DNA of 38,530 nt, from positions 1-38,530 of the forward strand of contig DATKDI010000038.1 in assembly GCA_035512775.1 (NCBI GenBank). Reading direction: 5' to 3'. The DNA comes from JAJNBA01 sp035512775 (GTDB taxonomy: Bacteria > Actinomycetota > UBA4738 > HRBIN12). Shown here piece after piece: positions 7,706 to 16,159 of this stretch. The stretch's first letter is position 1. Every line of letters begins with the position of its first letter. Made by a program: the position numbers and the translations under genes. The notes under the pieces were generated by a model. It was given only the letters and a program-made list of their open reading frames with translations, was not told the DNA's origin and did no database searches.

Positions 7706-7806
7706 AGGGATCCTCGTTGTGAGCTAGTCCTTCTTAGCTAGGAAAGAGGGTCCCGCGTCCCCCCGAGGGAACCCGGCAGGCGTGGGATAGCGAGGGATAG
7801 CCCCAC

Positions 7807-9030
7807 ATGCCGACACTTCATGTGATGGCCCTCGACACCCTCCCCGTGGCTCCGGCTTCCCGTCCCCAGATCCGAGTTGTCGTCGTTGATGACAATCCCG
7901 GCTTCAGGGAGACCCTTACCTCGCTCCTGGGAACAGAGGAGCTCCTCGTGGTGGGAACCGCGTCCAGCGGCATCGACGCGATGACCCTCGTGGAGGAAAC
8001 CGAGCCCGACGTGGTCCTGATGGACGTCCGCATGCCGGAGATGAACGGGATCGAGGCGACGCGCCGGCTGAAATCGGCGTTCCCGGAGATCGGCATCGTT
8101 GCCCTGACCGGCGTAGACGACCAGGACGCCGTCCGGGAGATGCTGGTGGCGGGCGCTTCGTGCTACGTGCTGAAGGACTCCGACAGCGACGAGATCTTCC
8201 ACGCGATCCGCCAAGCGGCGGCCGGCGGCGGCGTGATCTCCTCCGAGGTGACCCCACGCGTGATCGGGGAGCTCACGGAGGCGCTCGAGCGCGAGCGCCG
8301 CCGAGCACGCCAGCTCGAGCTGGCACAGGAGGCGCTGCTGGAGCGGGCCGCCCGGCGTCACGAGCTGGTGAGCCGACTGGGCCACGAGCTCCGCACGCCC
8401 GTGACCGTGATCCTCGGCATGGCCCAAACGCTGTCGAAGGGGACCGGGACTCTCGACCAGCGGGACGAGATGCTGAGCGCGCTCGTGATGCGGGCGCAGG
8501 GGCTCGCACGTCTGGTCGCCCGGCTCGAAGGAGTGGTCGAGGCGGGGCTCACGGAGTACACGGACGTGATCGACATCGCGGAGGAGATCGCGAGGCTCTC
8601 TCCGCGCGTGAAGATCGAGACCCCGGGCCGGCCCATGCTCGCAACCCTCAACCGCGTGACCGCCCTGCGCATCCTCGAGGAGCTCGTGGAGAACGGGCTC
8701 GAGTTCTCAGACGAGCTCGCGCAGGTGATCGTGCGGATCGACGAGTCGCAGGCAGGGATCGAGGTACGGGTCATCGACCAGGGCCCCGGGATCACGGAAG
8801 ACGCGCTCGACAGGATCTTCGAGCCGCTCGAGCAGGCCGAGGAGCTCCACACCCGGACGCACCAGGGAGTCGGGCTGGGGCTCACGGTGGCCCGGATGTC
8901 GGCGCGGGCGATGGATGGGGACGTCACGCTCGAACACACCGGTCCCCACGGCTCGGTGTTCCTCTGGCGGGTCTCGATGAGCCCGTTCGCCGCCGCCGTT
9001 CCGTCGGCCGCGAGACCCTCGGCTATTTGA
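7807..9030 (+). CDS. cytosolic hybrid: N-terminal REC domain fused to HisKA-HATPase histidine kinase
   Basis: A 407-residue soluble signalling protein. The REC domain (about 22-145) has the acidic pair D28/D29, phosphoacceptor D73 in LMDVRMPEMNG, T101 and K123, and it ends in a NarL-like linker. A coiled segment (about 155-185) leads to the HisKA H-box with H193 in GHELRTP. The ATPase domain has an N-box (EELVEN), G1 (DQGPGI), F-box (IFEPLEQ) and G2 (GVGLGL). No transmembrane segment or output DNA-binding domain is present, so input probably comes by phosphotransfer or partner binding. A second ATG at 7825 could be the start. It converges on rodA with an 8-nt overlap of the ends. No cognate regulator gene is adjacent. 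Confidence 0.88.
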   Translation: MPTLHVMALDTLPVAPASRPQIRVVVVDDNPGFRETLTSLLGTEELLVVGTASSGIDAMTLVEETEPDVVLMDVRMPEMNGIEATRRLKSAFPEIGIVALTGVDDQDAVREMLVAGASCYVLKDSDSDEIFHAIRQAAAGGGVISSEVTPRVIGELTEALERERRRARQLELAQEALLERAARRHELVSRLGHELRTPVTVILGMAQTLSKGTGTLDQRDEMLSALVMRAQGLARLVARLEGVVEAGLTEYTDVIDIAEEIARLSPRVKIETPGRPMLATLNRVTALRILEELVENGLEFSDELAQVIVRIDESQAGIEVRVIDQGPGITEDALDRIFEPLEQAEELHTRTHQGVGLGLTVARMSARAMDGDVTLEHTGPHGSVFLWRVSMSPFAAAVPSAARPSAI

Positions 9031-10177
9031 AGCGGCGCATGTGCACGTTGAGCAGGATCCCCACTCCCATGCAGCTCGCCAGCATGGAGCTTCCTCCGTA
9101 GGACAGGAACGGCAGGGGGATCCCCGTGATCGGCATGATGCCGATGACCATGCCGATGTTCACGAACATCTGCACCGCGAACATGATCGCGACGCCGGTT
9201 GCCAGGTATGTCCCGAACGGGTCCTTCGACAGGAACGCGGTCCGGATCGACCTCCACAGCAGCAGAGCGAACAGCGTGAGCACGAACACCGCCCCGACGA
9301 ACCCGAACTCCTCCCCTGCCACCGTGAAGATGAAGTCGGTGTGTTGCTCGGGCACGTAGTCGAGGGTCGTCTGCCGCCCATGGAGGTACCCCTGCCCGAA
9401 CAGGCCTCCGCTCCCGACGGCGATCTCCGCCTGGTCGAGGTTGTAGCGGACGTCGGCGGGCGTGTTCTCACGATCGATGAACACGCGGAGTCGGTCCAAC
9501 TGGTACTCCTTGATCACGCCGAGCTGGAAGGCAGCGGCGATCATCACCAGAGAGATCGCCAGGAGCGCTCCGAGATGACGCCCTCGCACCCCGGCCACGA
9601 GCAGCATGCCGCCGGCGATCGCGACGAAGACGATCGACGTCCCGATGTCCGGTTGGATGAAAACCAGCATCAACGGCACCAACGCGATGCCGCAGATCCT
9701 GATGAGGTCCTGCACGGTGGGGGTGTCCCGCTTCAGCTCTGAGAGGCTCGCCGCCAGCATCACGATCAACCCGATCTTGGCGAACTCCGATGGGGTGATC
9801 TGCAACCCACCGGCCCCACCGGCGATCTCGAACCATCGCTGCGCACCTGCCGCGGACGACCCGAGGAAGGGGACGTGTACCAGCACCAGCGACAGCAACA
9901 CGCCGACGAATATGAATCCCGCGTAGACCTTGAGGAAGCGATAGTCGAACGTCGCCATGAAGAGGAGGAGGACCATCCCGATCACCGCGGTCACCATCTG
10001 TCTGTTGACGCGAGCGAATGGATCCAGCCGATCCAGCCGGAGGGTCTGGTTGGTCGCGGAGTAGATGAGGATGAAGCCGAGCAGCAAGAGGATGGCCGTC
10101 ACGAGCAGGAGGAAGCCGTCGATGTGTCGGATCGGCCGCCGCTCGTCGGCGTACACACGCCCAGCCACGAGATCCAT
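9023..10177 (-). CDS. rodA: SEDS peptidoglycan glycosyltransferase RodA
   Basis: A 384-residue polytopic membrane protein with about ten hydrophobic helices. It polymerises lipid II into glycan strands during lateral wall growth, working with PBP2. Family marks are ITPSEFAKIGLIVMLA, FIQPDIGTS, DYVPEQHTDFIF-VAGEEFGF and the C-terminal GIPLPFLSYGGSS. The ATG at 10177 shares one base with the mrdA stop (TGATG), so the two are translationally coupled. The open frame extends upstream without similarity. The last 8 bases overlap the convergent REC-kinase gene. Confidence 0.96.
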   Translation of the reverse strand: MDLVAGRVYADERRPIRHIDGFLLLVTAILLLLGFILIYSATNQTLRLDRLDPFARVNRQMVTAVIGMVLLLFMATFDYRFLKVYAGFIFVGVLLSLVLVHVPFLGSSAAGAQRWFEIAGGAGGLQITPSEFAKIGLIVMLAASLSELKRDTPTVQDLIRICGIALVPLMLVFIQPDIGTSIVFVAIAGGMLLVAGVRGRHLGALLAISLVMIAAAFQLGVIKEYQLDRLRVFIDRENTPADVRYNLDQAEIAVGSGGLFGQGYLHGRQTTLDYVPEQHTDFIFTVAGEEFGFVGAVFVLTLFALLLWRSIRTAFLSKDPFGTYLATGVAIMFAVQMFVNIGMVIGIMPITGIPLPFLSYGGSSMLASCMGVGILLNVHMRRFK

Positions 10178-12048
10178 CAGTCCTCGGCCTCCCCCAAAGC
10201 CGGCCCCTCGCACGGGGTGCGATAGATCCTGGACATGATGTTGCGGACGATCGGTGCTGCGGTCTCCGCCCCGAAGCCTCCTTGCTCCACGGTGGCCACG
10301 ATCACGTATTCGGGTCGCTCCGCCGGCACGATGCCGGCGAACCACGACGTGTCCTGGAAGGGCGGTCGCTCGGCGGTCCCGGTCTTCCCGGCGACGTCGA
10401 GCGAGCACGGAGCGAAGACCGACGACGCGGTGCCGCCCGTGGTGACGCTCCGCAGCGCTTCGCGGATGTAGTTGAGCTCCGCCTCGGTGTAGGGGATGCG
10501 GCGGCAATGGCCCCCGATCTTCCTGGCCACGCGACCCTCCCCGTCCTCGATCCTGGAGACCAGGTGCGGCCGGCAGAGCTTGCCGCTCGCGAGCGCCGCG
10601 TACGCCTGCGCCACCTGCAGCGGCGTCGCCTTCATCTCACCCGAACCGATCGCGAGCAGGATATCGATGCCCGGGATCCACCCGTCCGGGTAGCGCGCGC
10701 GATGCTCCGTCACGTACTTCCGATCCGGCACGGTCCCGGCCGCCTCGGCCGGCAGATCCACGTCGCTCGGTTGCCCGAACCCCCATTGCTTCACGCGCCG
10801 CTGGAGCTCCTCCTGGTTCGTTTGCGCATCCCGGAAGTAGAAGTCGCTCCCCCACTGGTAGTACTGCGTGTCGCACGAGACCTTGAGCCCCTGGGCGATC
10901 GAGAGAGAACCGGCTCCGACCCCATCCCAGTTGTGGAAGATCGTGCCCGACTCGTCCCCCGGGTGGACGTAGTCGGCGGGACAGTCGTAGTACCCACCCA
11001 TGGTGGCGAGCCCCTCTTTCAAGGCGGCCAGCGCCACGAAGGGCTTGAACGTCGACCCCGGTGCGTACGTGATCTGCGTGGCCCGGCTGAGTGATGGCGC
11101 GGCCTCGCTCGCGTTCAGGTAGTGATCCTGCTCCGGAGACAGGCCCTTCACGAACCAGGACGGGCGGAACGTGGGCCACGACGTCATCGACACGATCCCG
11201 CCCGTGTTCGGATCGATCACGACCACGGCGCCCGCGTTCGCCGCCAGGTTCCGCCCGGTGCTCGCATCGAAGACGGTCCGCGCGCGTTGGAGCCCGGCGG
11301 CAAGCTCGTCCTCGACGATCCGCTGGACGTCGAGGTCGAGCGAGAGTCGAAGGTCGTGACCAGGCTCCGCCGGCCTCGGGTCGAACTCGCGGAGGACATC
11401 TCCGTCGGAGTTGACGAGGAACCGCTCTTCGCCCGGCTTCCCTCGAAGCCATCGCTCGTAGGTGGCCTCGATCCCGGCCTTCCCGACAAGGTCCGAGGGG
11501 CCGTAGCCAGCGAAGAGCGGATCGTCGATCTCCTCGGCGTTGATCTGACCGACCCAACCGACCAGGTGTGCCGCGAGCGACCCCTGCGGATAGCTGCGGA
11601 CGCTCTGCTCCACGACCTCGACTCCCTGGAACTTCTCCGGCTCCTCTCGCACCTTGAAGTAGACCTGCTCCGGGACGAACTCGGCGACGGGGACGGGCTG
11701 GTAGCTGTAGTAGAGCTTCGTGTCGAGCTCCTCGCCGAGCTCCTGCGCCGGGACGCCGAGGATCTCCGACAGGTGGGCGAGCGTCGCCTCCGCCTCATCC
11801 CCGAGCTCGTCGCGCTTGATGCGGACCTCGAGGCTGATCCGGTTGTGGACGAGGCGCCTTCCATCTCGGTCGAGGATGTCGCCGCGAAGCGCGTCGGTCG
11901 CGACCGTCCGGAGCGAGTTGTCGCGCGCGTCGCGATCGTGCTGCGGCCCCGCGAGGACCTGAAGGAACCACAGACGTGTCGAGAGCGCCACGAACATGCA
12001 CGCGACGACGAACGCGAGGATCTTCAACCTCGATCCGGACCGCTCCAT
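10177..12048 (-). CDS. mrdA: penicillin-binding protein 2 (elongasome transpeptidase)
   Basis: A 623-residue class B PBP that crosslinks peptidoglycan in the rod complex. One N-terminal transmembrane helix (about 8-27) is followed by the dimerisation domain, in which RGDILDRDGR is conserved. The transpeptidase domain has the active-site tetrad STFK (SxxK), then SCD (the SxN equivalent, as in E. coli PBP2 SCDT) and KTGTAE (KTG). The start ATG at 12048 directly abuts the mreD stop. The order mreB-mreC-mreD-mrdA-rodA is that of Streptomyces. Confidence 0.96.
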   Translation of the reverse strand: MERSGSRLKILAFVVACMFVALSTRLWFLQVLAGPQHDRDARDNSLRTVATDALRGDILDRDGRRLVHNRISLEVRIKRDELGDEAEATLAHLSEILGVPAQELGEELDTKLYYSYQPVPVAEFVPEQVYFKVREEPEKFQGVEVVEQSVRSYPQGSLAAHLVGWVGQINAEEIDDPLFAGYGPSDLVGKAGIEATYERWLRGKPGEERFLVNSDGDVLREFDPRPAEPGHDLRLSLDLDVQRIVEDELAAGLQRARTVFDASTGRNLAANAGAVVVIDPNTGGIVSMTSWPTFRPSWFVKGLSPEQDHYLNASEAAPSLSRATQITYAPGSTFKPFVALAALKEGLATMGGYYDCPADYVHPGDESGTIFHNWDGVGAGSLSIAQGLKVSCDTQYYQWGSDFYFRDAQTNQEELQRRVKQWGFGQPSDVDLPAEAAGTVPDRKYVTEHRARYPDGWIPGIDILLAIGSGEMKATPLQVAQAYAALASGKLCRPHLVSRIEDGEGRVARKIGGHCRRIPYTEAELNYIREALRSVTTGGTASSVFAPCSLDVAGKTGTAERPPFQDTSWFAGIVPAERPEYVIVATVEQGGFGAETAAPIVRNIMSRIYRTPCEGPALGEAED

Positions 12049-12555
12049 CTAGAAGCGCACCACCCTTCCGGCGTGGGTCGCGGTCGCAGCCCGACGGAGC
12101 ACCGGGAAGAAGATCGGCGTGAGGACGGCACCGTAGATCGCCGTGAGCAACACGACCTTCGCCACGTAGCTGAACGGGCCTTCCTCCTCTCCGAGGAGGA
12201 AGGCCACCGCCTGATGGAACGCGACGCCACCGGCCGTGCCGAGGGCGACGAGGACCGCGGGTAACAGAGGCGAGGGTGAGGCGATGTACTGGCGAGCCAG
12301 TCCGACGGTGTAACCGAGGATCGTGAGCGTGAGCGCCGTGATCCCCTTCGGCATGTTGAGCATGAAGTCCTGGGCGAGACCACCGACGAAGCCGACGACC
12401 GCACCCTCCGCAGGTCCCTGGAGGGCAGCGAAGACGATCGTGACGAGGTAGAGCAATTCCGGTTTCACACCCAGCAGCGTGAGCTCGGGGAAGACCGTCG
12501 TCTGCAGCAGCAGCGCGGTCACGGTGACTGCGACGATCACCACGGTCCTCCTCAC
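12049..12555 (-). CDS. mreD: rod-shape determining protein MreD
   Basis: A 168-residue integral membrane protein with five or six hydrophobic helices (VIVAVTVTALLLQTTVF, then LLYLVTIVFAALQG, and so on). MreD helps link MreB filaments to the wall synthases. Conserved features are the Q-T-T-V-F-P start and the GxxGGLAQDFM motif. The GTG at 12555 was chosen because it overlaps the mreC stop as GTGA. The longer open frame upstream lies antiparallel to nothing but inside mreC and is not MreD-like. Confidence 0.93.
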   Translation of the reverse strand: MRRTVVIVAVTVTALLLQTTVFPELTLLGVKPELLYLVTIVFAALQGPAEGAVVGFVGGLAQDFMLNMPKGITALTLTILGYTVGLARQYIASPSPLLPAVLVALGTAGGVAFHQAVAFLLGEEEGPFSYVAKVVLLTAIYGAVLTPIFFPVLRRAATATHAGRVVRF

Positions 12556-13430
12556 GGGGACCCTCCCTGTGCGGTGGGGTCCTCCCGTGCGATCACCAAG
12601 ACGTACTGCAACGTCGAGAAGTCGACGGCGGGACGGATCGTGACGAATGACTCGACTGCATCGGGCTCGCTGAACGCACGGGAAACCGTGCCGATGAGGA
12701 TCCCCGCGGGATACAGCCCGGGCTGACCGTTCACCTCGTAGCCCACGGTGAAGACCGACTCGGGCTCCGTCTCGCCGACCTCGATCCCCGGCCTCAGGTG
12801 GCCCATGCGAAGGTCCTCTTCGCCGCGACCGAGAACGAGTCCGGCTTCCTGTGAGGTCGACAGCCGCCCCGCGACGGCGAAGTCCCGATCGATGACGAGC
12901 TGCACCACCGAGGAGATCGGGGTGACGCGGATGACCCGACCGACCAGGCGTGGACCGTCCGAGGCTCCCGTGACGACCGGCATGTCGACCTCGATGCCGT
13001 CGTCCGAGCCGCGGTCGATCGTGATGTCCCATTCGAAGTTCGAGACCCCGCTGCCGATCACCCGCGCCGCGATCGTGTGGGAGGTGATCGTCTGCAGGCC
13101 CAAGAGTTGCTCGAGGGTCTCGATCCGACGGGTGAGCTCCTGGTTCAGCTGCTGGACGGTCCGCAGGTCGTCCACCTGCGCCTGGAGATCACCGTTGCGA
13201 CGGGAGAGGGAAGGGAGCTCCGCGAGGCTGCTGAAGAAGTTGCTGACGGGCTGCACGACGTTCGAGACCGCCTGTTGCAAGGGGGCGATGGCGCTGCTGG
13301 CCATCCGCCCGGCCCAGGCAAGAGGTCCTTCCTCGCCGGCACGGTAGTCGACGGTGATGATCGCGAGCGATGCCGCCACGAGGGTGACCACGAGGAGGCG
13401 GGCGGAGCGGGTGCGCTGCCGGATAGCCAC
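12552..13430 (-). CDS. mreC: rod-shape determining protein MreC
   Basis: A 292-residue bitopic protein. A short cytosolic N-terminus (RQRTRSAR) and one transmembrane helix (about 11-27) precede an extracellular coiled coil (about 65-110) and the double beta-barrel domain (about 115-285), where RVIGSG and the G-S-D-D-G-I motif lie. MreC links the cytoplasmic MreB filament with PBP2 and RodA. The GTG start at 13430 lies 9 nt after the mreB stop. The stop overlaps the mreD GTG. Confidence 0.95.
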   Translation of the reverse strand: MAIRQRTRSARLLVVTLVAASLAIITVDYRAGEEGPLAWAGRMASSAIAPLQQAVSNVVQPVSNFFSSLAELPSLSRRNGDLQAQVDDLRTVQQLNQELTRRIETLEQLLGLQTITSHTIAARVIGSGVSNFEWDITIDRGSDDGIEVDMPVVTGASDGPRLVGRVIRVTPISSVVQLVIDRDFAVAGRLSTSQEAGLVLGRGEEDLRMGHLRPGIEVGETEPESVFTVGYEVNGQPGLYPAGILIGTVSRAFSEPDAVESFVTIRPAVDFSTLQYVLVIAREDPTAQGGSP

Positions 13431-13439
13431 GACGGCGGG

Positions 13440-14462
13440 TTACCGCCGATTGGTCGACGTCACCAGGACCCGCTGCAGGACCTCGAACTCCTCGAGGCAC
13501 TTGCCCGAACCGAGCACGACCGCCTGGAGCGGTGTGTCGGCGATATGGACGGGCATCCCGGTCTCGTGGCGGAGGCGCTTGTCCAGGCCGCGCAGCAGGG
13601 CGCCACCGCCCGTCAGCACCATCCCGCGATCCATGATGTCGGCCGCGAGCTCGGGAGGGGTGCGGTCGAGGGTGGTCTTGATGGCGTCGATGATGGCGTT
13701 CACCGGCTCTTCGATCGCCCGGCGGATCTCCTCGGCGGCGATCGTGATGGTCTTGGGAAGGCCAGATACGAGGTCCCGGCCCTTGATCTCGGCGACGAGC
13801 TCCTCGGGCATCGGGTAGACCGACGCGATCGCGAGTTTGATCGCCTCCGAGGTCCGCTCGCCGAGCAGGAGCGAGTACTCCTTCTTGACGTGTTGGATGA
13901 TCGCTTCGTCCAGCTCGTCGCCGCCGATACGGATCGACGTGGACGTGACGATGCCACCGAGCGAGATCACGGCGACCTCGGTCGTTCCTCCACCGATGTC
14001 CACGACCATGTTCCCGGTCGGCTCGTGGATCGGGAGGCCGGCGCCGATCGCTGCCGCCATCGGCTCCTCGATGATGTACGCGCGACGCGCCCCGGCGGCG
14101 ATCGTGGCTTCCTCGACGGCGCGCTGCTCGACCCCGGTGATGCCGGAAGGGACGCAGACCACCACGCGTGGCTTGGCGAGGAGCCGGCGCTTGTGCACCC
14201 GCTGGATGAAGTATCGGAGCATCTTCTCCGTCACGTCGAAGTCGGCGATGACCCCGTCCTTCAGCGGCCGAACGGCCTGGATGTGCGAAGGGGTGCGGCC
14301 GATCATCCGCTTCGCCTCGGCTCCCACGGCAAGGATGGCTCCAGTAAGGGTGTTGATCGCAACGACGGACGGCTCGTTCAGGACGACTCCGCGTCCACGC
14401 ACGTAGACGAGCGTGTTCGCCGTCCCGAGGTCGACAGCCATGTCGCGACCAAGGAACCCCAA
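13440..14462 (-). CDS. mreB: rod-shape determining actin homologue MreB
   Basis: A 340-residue bacterial actin that organises lateral wall synthesis under the membrane. Nucleotide-binding motifs are DLGTANTLVY (phosphate 1), DIGGGTTEV (phosphate 2) and LTGGGALLRGL (adenosine). The chosen start is TTG at 14462: it gives the canonical N-terminus GFLGRDMAVDLG and normal length, and GGAGGGGG lies directly upstream at good spacing. ATGs at 14525 and 14567 keep the frame open but add 21-35 residues (SSSPAPRPQGAEG) and lack a Shine-Dalgarno. It heads mreBCD-mrdA-rodA. Confidence 0.95.
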   Translation of the reverse strand: MGFLGRDMAVDLGTANTLVYVRGRGVVLNEPSVVAINTLTGAILAVGAEAKRMIGRTPSHIQAVRPLKDGVIADFDVTEKMLRYFIQRVHKRRLLAKPRVVVCVPSGITGVEQRAVEEATIAAGARRAYIIEEPMAAAIGAGLPIHEPTGNMVVDIGGGTTEVAVISLGGIVTSTSIRIGGDELDEAIIQHVKKEYSLLLGERTSEAIKLAIASVYPMPEELVAEIKGRDLVSGLPKTITIAAEEIRRAIEEPVNAIIDAIKTTLDRTPPELAADIMDRGMVLTGGGALLRGLDKRLRHETGMPVHIADTPLQAVVLGSGKCLEEFEVLQRVLVTSTNRR

Positions 14463-14464
14463 TA

Positions 14465-14472
14465 CCCCCTCC
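14465..14472 (-). promoter_or_regulatory. mreB: strong Shine-Dalgarno deciding the mreB TTG start
   Basis: Minus-strand GGAGGGGG followed by TA and then TTG places GGAGG 5 nt before TTG 14462. The in-frame ATGs further upstream have no such sequence. This supports a rare TTG start, which could keep MreB output low or tunable. Confidence 0.6.
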
Positions 14473-14567
14473 GCCCCCTGTGGTCGGGGCGCGGGGGAAG
14501 AAGATCTCTGAACCCTCTCGGCCATGCGGTTCGCCCTGATTGAACAGGGTTCGCTGCGCGCTGGCAA

Positions 14568-14597
14568 CTCGGCCGGTGAGAGGCTGGCCCGGCCGAG
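14568..14597 (-). terminator. perfect 9-bp hairpin between the FAD oxidoreductase gene and mreB
   Basis: CTCGGCCGG (14568-14576) and CCGGCCGAG (14589-14597) form a perfect stem with a 12-nt loop, 3 nt past the stop of the minus-strand gene ending at 14601. No U-run follows on either strand. It is probably an I-shaped, GC-only terminator for that gene or a leader structure of mreB. Confidence 0.5.
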
Positions 14598-14600
14598 ACG

Positions 14601-15968
14601 TCAGGGCGCGATGTTCTGGTTGACGTGGAACAGGTTCTCGGGGTCGTACGTGCGCTTGACCTCGACCAGCCGGCCGTAGTTCCCCTTGTAGTTGTCTCTG
14701 ATCCTGGACTGGTCGTCGCCCGCCATGAAGTTGACGTAACCGCCTGCCTCGGAGAGCGGGGCGGTCGCCTCGTAGTAGTCGCGCACCCATGCCGTGTTGA
14801 CGTCGTTGTCGGAAGGATCCGGCCACATCCCGGCGATCACCGTTGCGAACGTCGCGTCCCGGTAGGCGAATGCCGTCGCGTCTGGCGCCACCCGGTGACA
14901 CGCTCCATTGATCGGATAGATGTGCACCGTCGAGTTCACGGCGGGCACCTGCGGTCCGTGCTTCATGTGCGCCTCGACCGCGTCGTCGGTCAGCTCCTTG
15001 ACGAAGTTGGCCTTCCAATAGTGCTGCAGCCCCGGAGGCACAAGACCATCGAACGCGCTGTTGAGCGCCGGGTACGGTATCGGACCCACGTGTTCGGCGA
15101 CGATCGGCGCGACGTCGTGCAAGGGCTTCAGCATCTGCTCGCCCTGGTCGATCGGTCCGGCCCAGCACCCCACGAACGCGAGGAACGTGTCGCCGTGCCG
15201 CTCTTCGGGGATGAACGGCAACGGCGGAGCGATCTGCCACGCGGGGAATCCGCCGAACTCTTCGGGAGCATCGACGATGAACTCGCGGTACCAGCGGAGG
15301 ACATCGGCCGCGTCGTCGACCTCGAAGAACATCGGCCCGCCGTAGATGTCAGCGACGGGATGGAGACGGAACTCGAGCGACGTCGCCACGCCGAAGTTCC
15401 CGCCGCCGCCGCGCAACGCCCAGAAGAGATCCTCGTTCTCCTGCTCGCTCGCCGTCAGGGTCCGGCCATCAGCCGTCACGACCTCCGCGGACAGGAGGTT
15501 GTCGCACGACAGGCCAGCCCCCCGGGTGAGATAGCCGATGCCACCCCCCAGCGTCAGTCCACCGACGCCGGTGGTGGAGATGATGCCGCCTGTCGTCCCG
15601 AGGCCATGCGCGTTGGTCGCGTCGTTGAAGTCACCCCACGTGGCACCGCCCTGCGCACGAGCCGTCTTGGAAGCTGGGTCCACAGTGACCGCCCGCATCC
15701 CCGAGAGGTCGATCACGACTCCGTCGTCCACGGTGCCGAAGCCCGGAACGCTGTGTCCCCCTCCGCGAACCGCCAGGTCGAGCCCGTTCTCCCGAGCGTG
15801 GTTCACGGCCGCGACCACGTCGGCGGCCTCCGTGGCACGGACCACGACGGACGGACGTTTGTCGATCATCGCGTTGTAGACGGCGCGCGCCTCGTCGTAG
15901 CCAAGGTCGTCTTGGGTAATCACCTGGCCACTGGTCTGGCCACGCAGCTCCTGGACGGTCGATGTCAT
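14601..15968 (-). CDS. FAD-linked oxidoreductase, berberine-bridge-enzyme type (probable bicovalent flavin)
   Basis: A 455-residue flavoenzyme. The PCMH-type FAD domain (about 37-205) contains RGGGHS, whose His is the usual 8-alpha attachment site of FAD, and GLSCDN, whose Cys is the usual 6-S attachment site. Both anchors are therefore present. The GGGIGYLTRG and LRGGGGNFG motifs bind the flavin. The C-terminal BBE segment reads DPENLFHVNQNI. No Tat or Sec signal is visible, so it is probably cytosolic. Relatives oxidise sugars, alkaloids or antibiotic intermediates, so the substrate is unknown. AAGGGAG lies just before the ATG. It is transcribed away from fabD and does not belong to the mre operon. 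Confidence 0.88.
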   Translation of the reverse strand: MTSTVQELRGQTSGQVITQDDLGYDEARAVYNAMIDKRPSVVVRATEAADVVAAVNHARENGLDLAVRGGGHSVPGFGTVDDGVVIDLSGMRAVTVDPASKTARAQGGATWGDFNDATNAHGLGTTGGIISTTGVGGLTLGGGIGYLTRGAGLSCDNLLSAEVVTADGRTLTASEQENEDLFWALRGGGGNFGVATSLEFRLHPVADIYGGPMFFEVDDAADVLRWYREFIVDAPEEFGGFPAWQIAPPLPFIPEERHGDTFLAFVGCWAGPIDQGEQMLKPLHDVAPIVAEHVGPIPYPALNSAFDGLVPPGLQHYWKANFVKELTDDAVEAHMKHGPQVPAVNSTVHIYPINGACHRVAPDATAFAYRDATFATVIAGMWPDPSDNDVNTAWVRDYYEATAPLSEAGGYVNFMAGDDQSRIRDNYKGNYGRLVEVKRTYDPENLFHVNQNIAP

Positions 15969-16110
15969 GGCTCCCTTCCGTTCGCGGACCCGCGCTCAGC
16001 CCGGGACGGCGGGGGTGAGCCGCGGCTGGGCCGTTCGCACGAGTCGATCGGCTGCCGAAGGAGCGTACGCCGGAGGCCCTGACCGCGCAAACCGCTGAGC
16101 ACGCCCACGC

Positions 16111-16144
16111 CCGAGACACACGAACCGCCGAGGCACGCGAACGG
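16111..16144 (+). repeat. tandem 17-bp direct repeat upstream of fabD (candidate operator)
   Basis: Two back-to-back units, CCGAGACACACGAACCG (16111-16127) and CCGAGGCACGCGAACGG (16128-16144), match at 14 of 17 positions. They end one base before the TAGGCT -10 box and so cover the -35 region. This placement suits a transcription factor site for the fatty-acid operon. In Streptomyces the fab operon is controlled by FasR at the fabD promoter. Whether a FasR-like protein binds here is inference. Confidence 0.45.
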
Positions 16145-16145
16145 A

Positions 16146-16151
16146 TAGGCT
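16146..16151 (+). promoter_or_regulatory. fabD: TAGGCT -10 box of fabD
   Basis: TAGGCT lies 8 nt before the GTG start with no Shine-Dalgarno between, so the operon mRNA is probably leaderless or nearly so. No TTGACA-like -35 is visible. The tandem repeats occupy that place. Confidence 0.5.
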
Positions 16152-16159
16152 CGCCGCCC

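Larger units (their letters stand above)
7324..7806. other. 483-nt gene-free region between rne and the REC-kinase gene
   Basis: No protein gene is supported. The minus-strand frames crossing it (for example 7327-7686) are R/P/G-rich and resemble no family. It should hold the divergent promoters and both leaders. It also contains the structured block at 7634-7705, a small AGCTA/TAGCT inverted repeat near 7732-7750 and a GGGATAG direct repeat (7784-7800) just before the kinase start. No rnpB, tmRNA or known riboswitch core was recognised. Confidence 0.6.
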
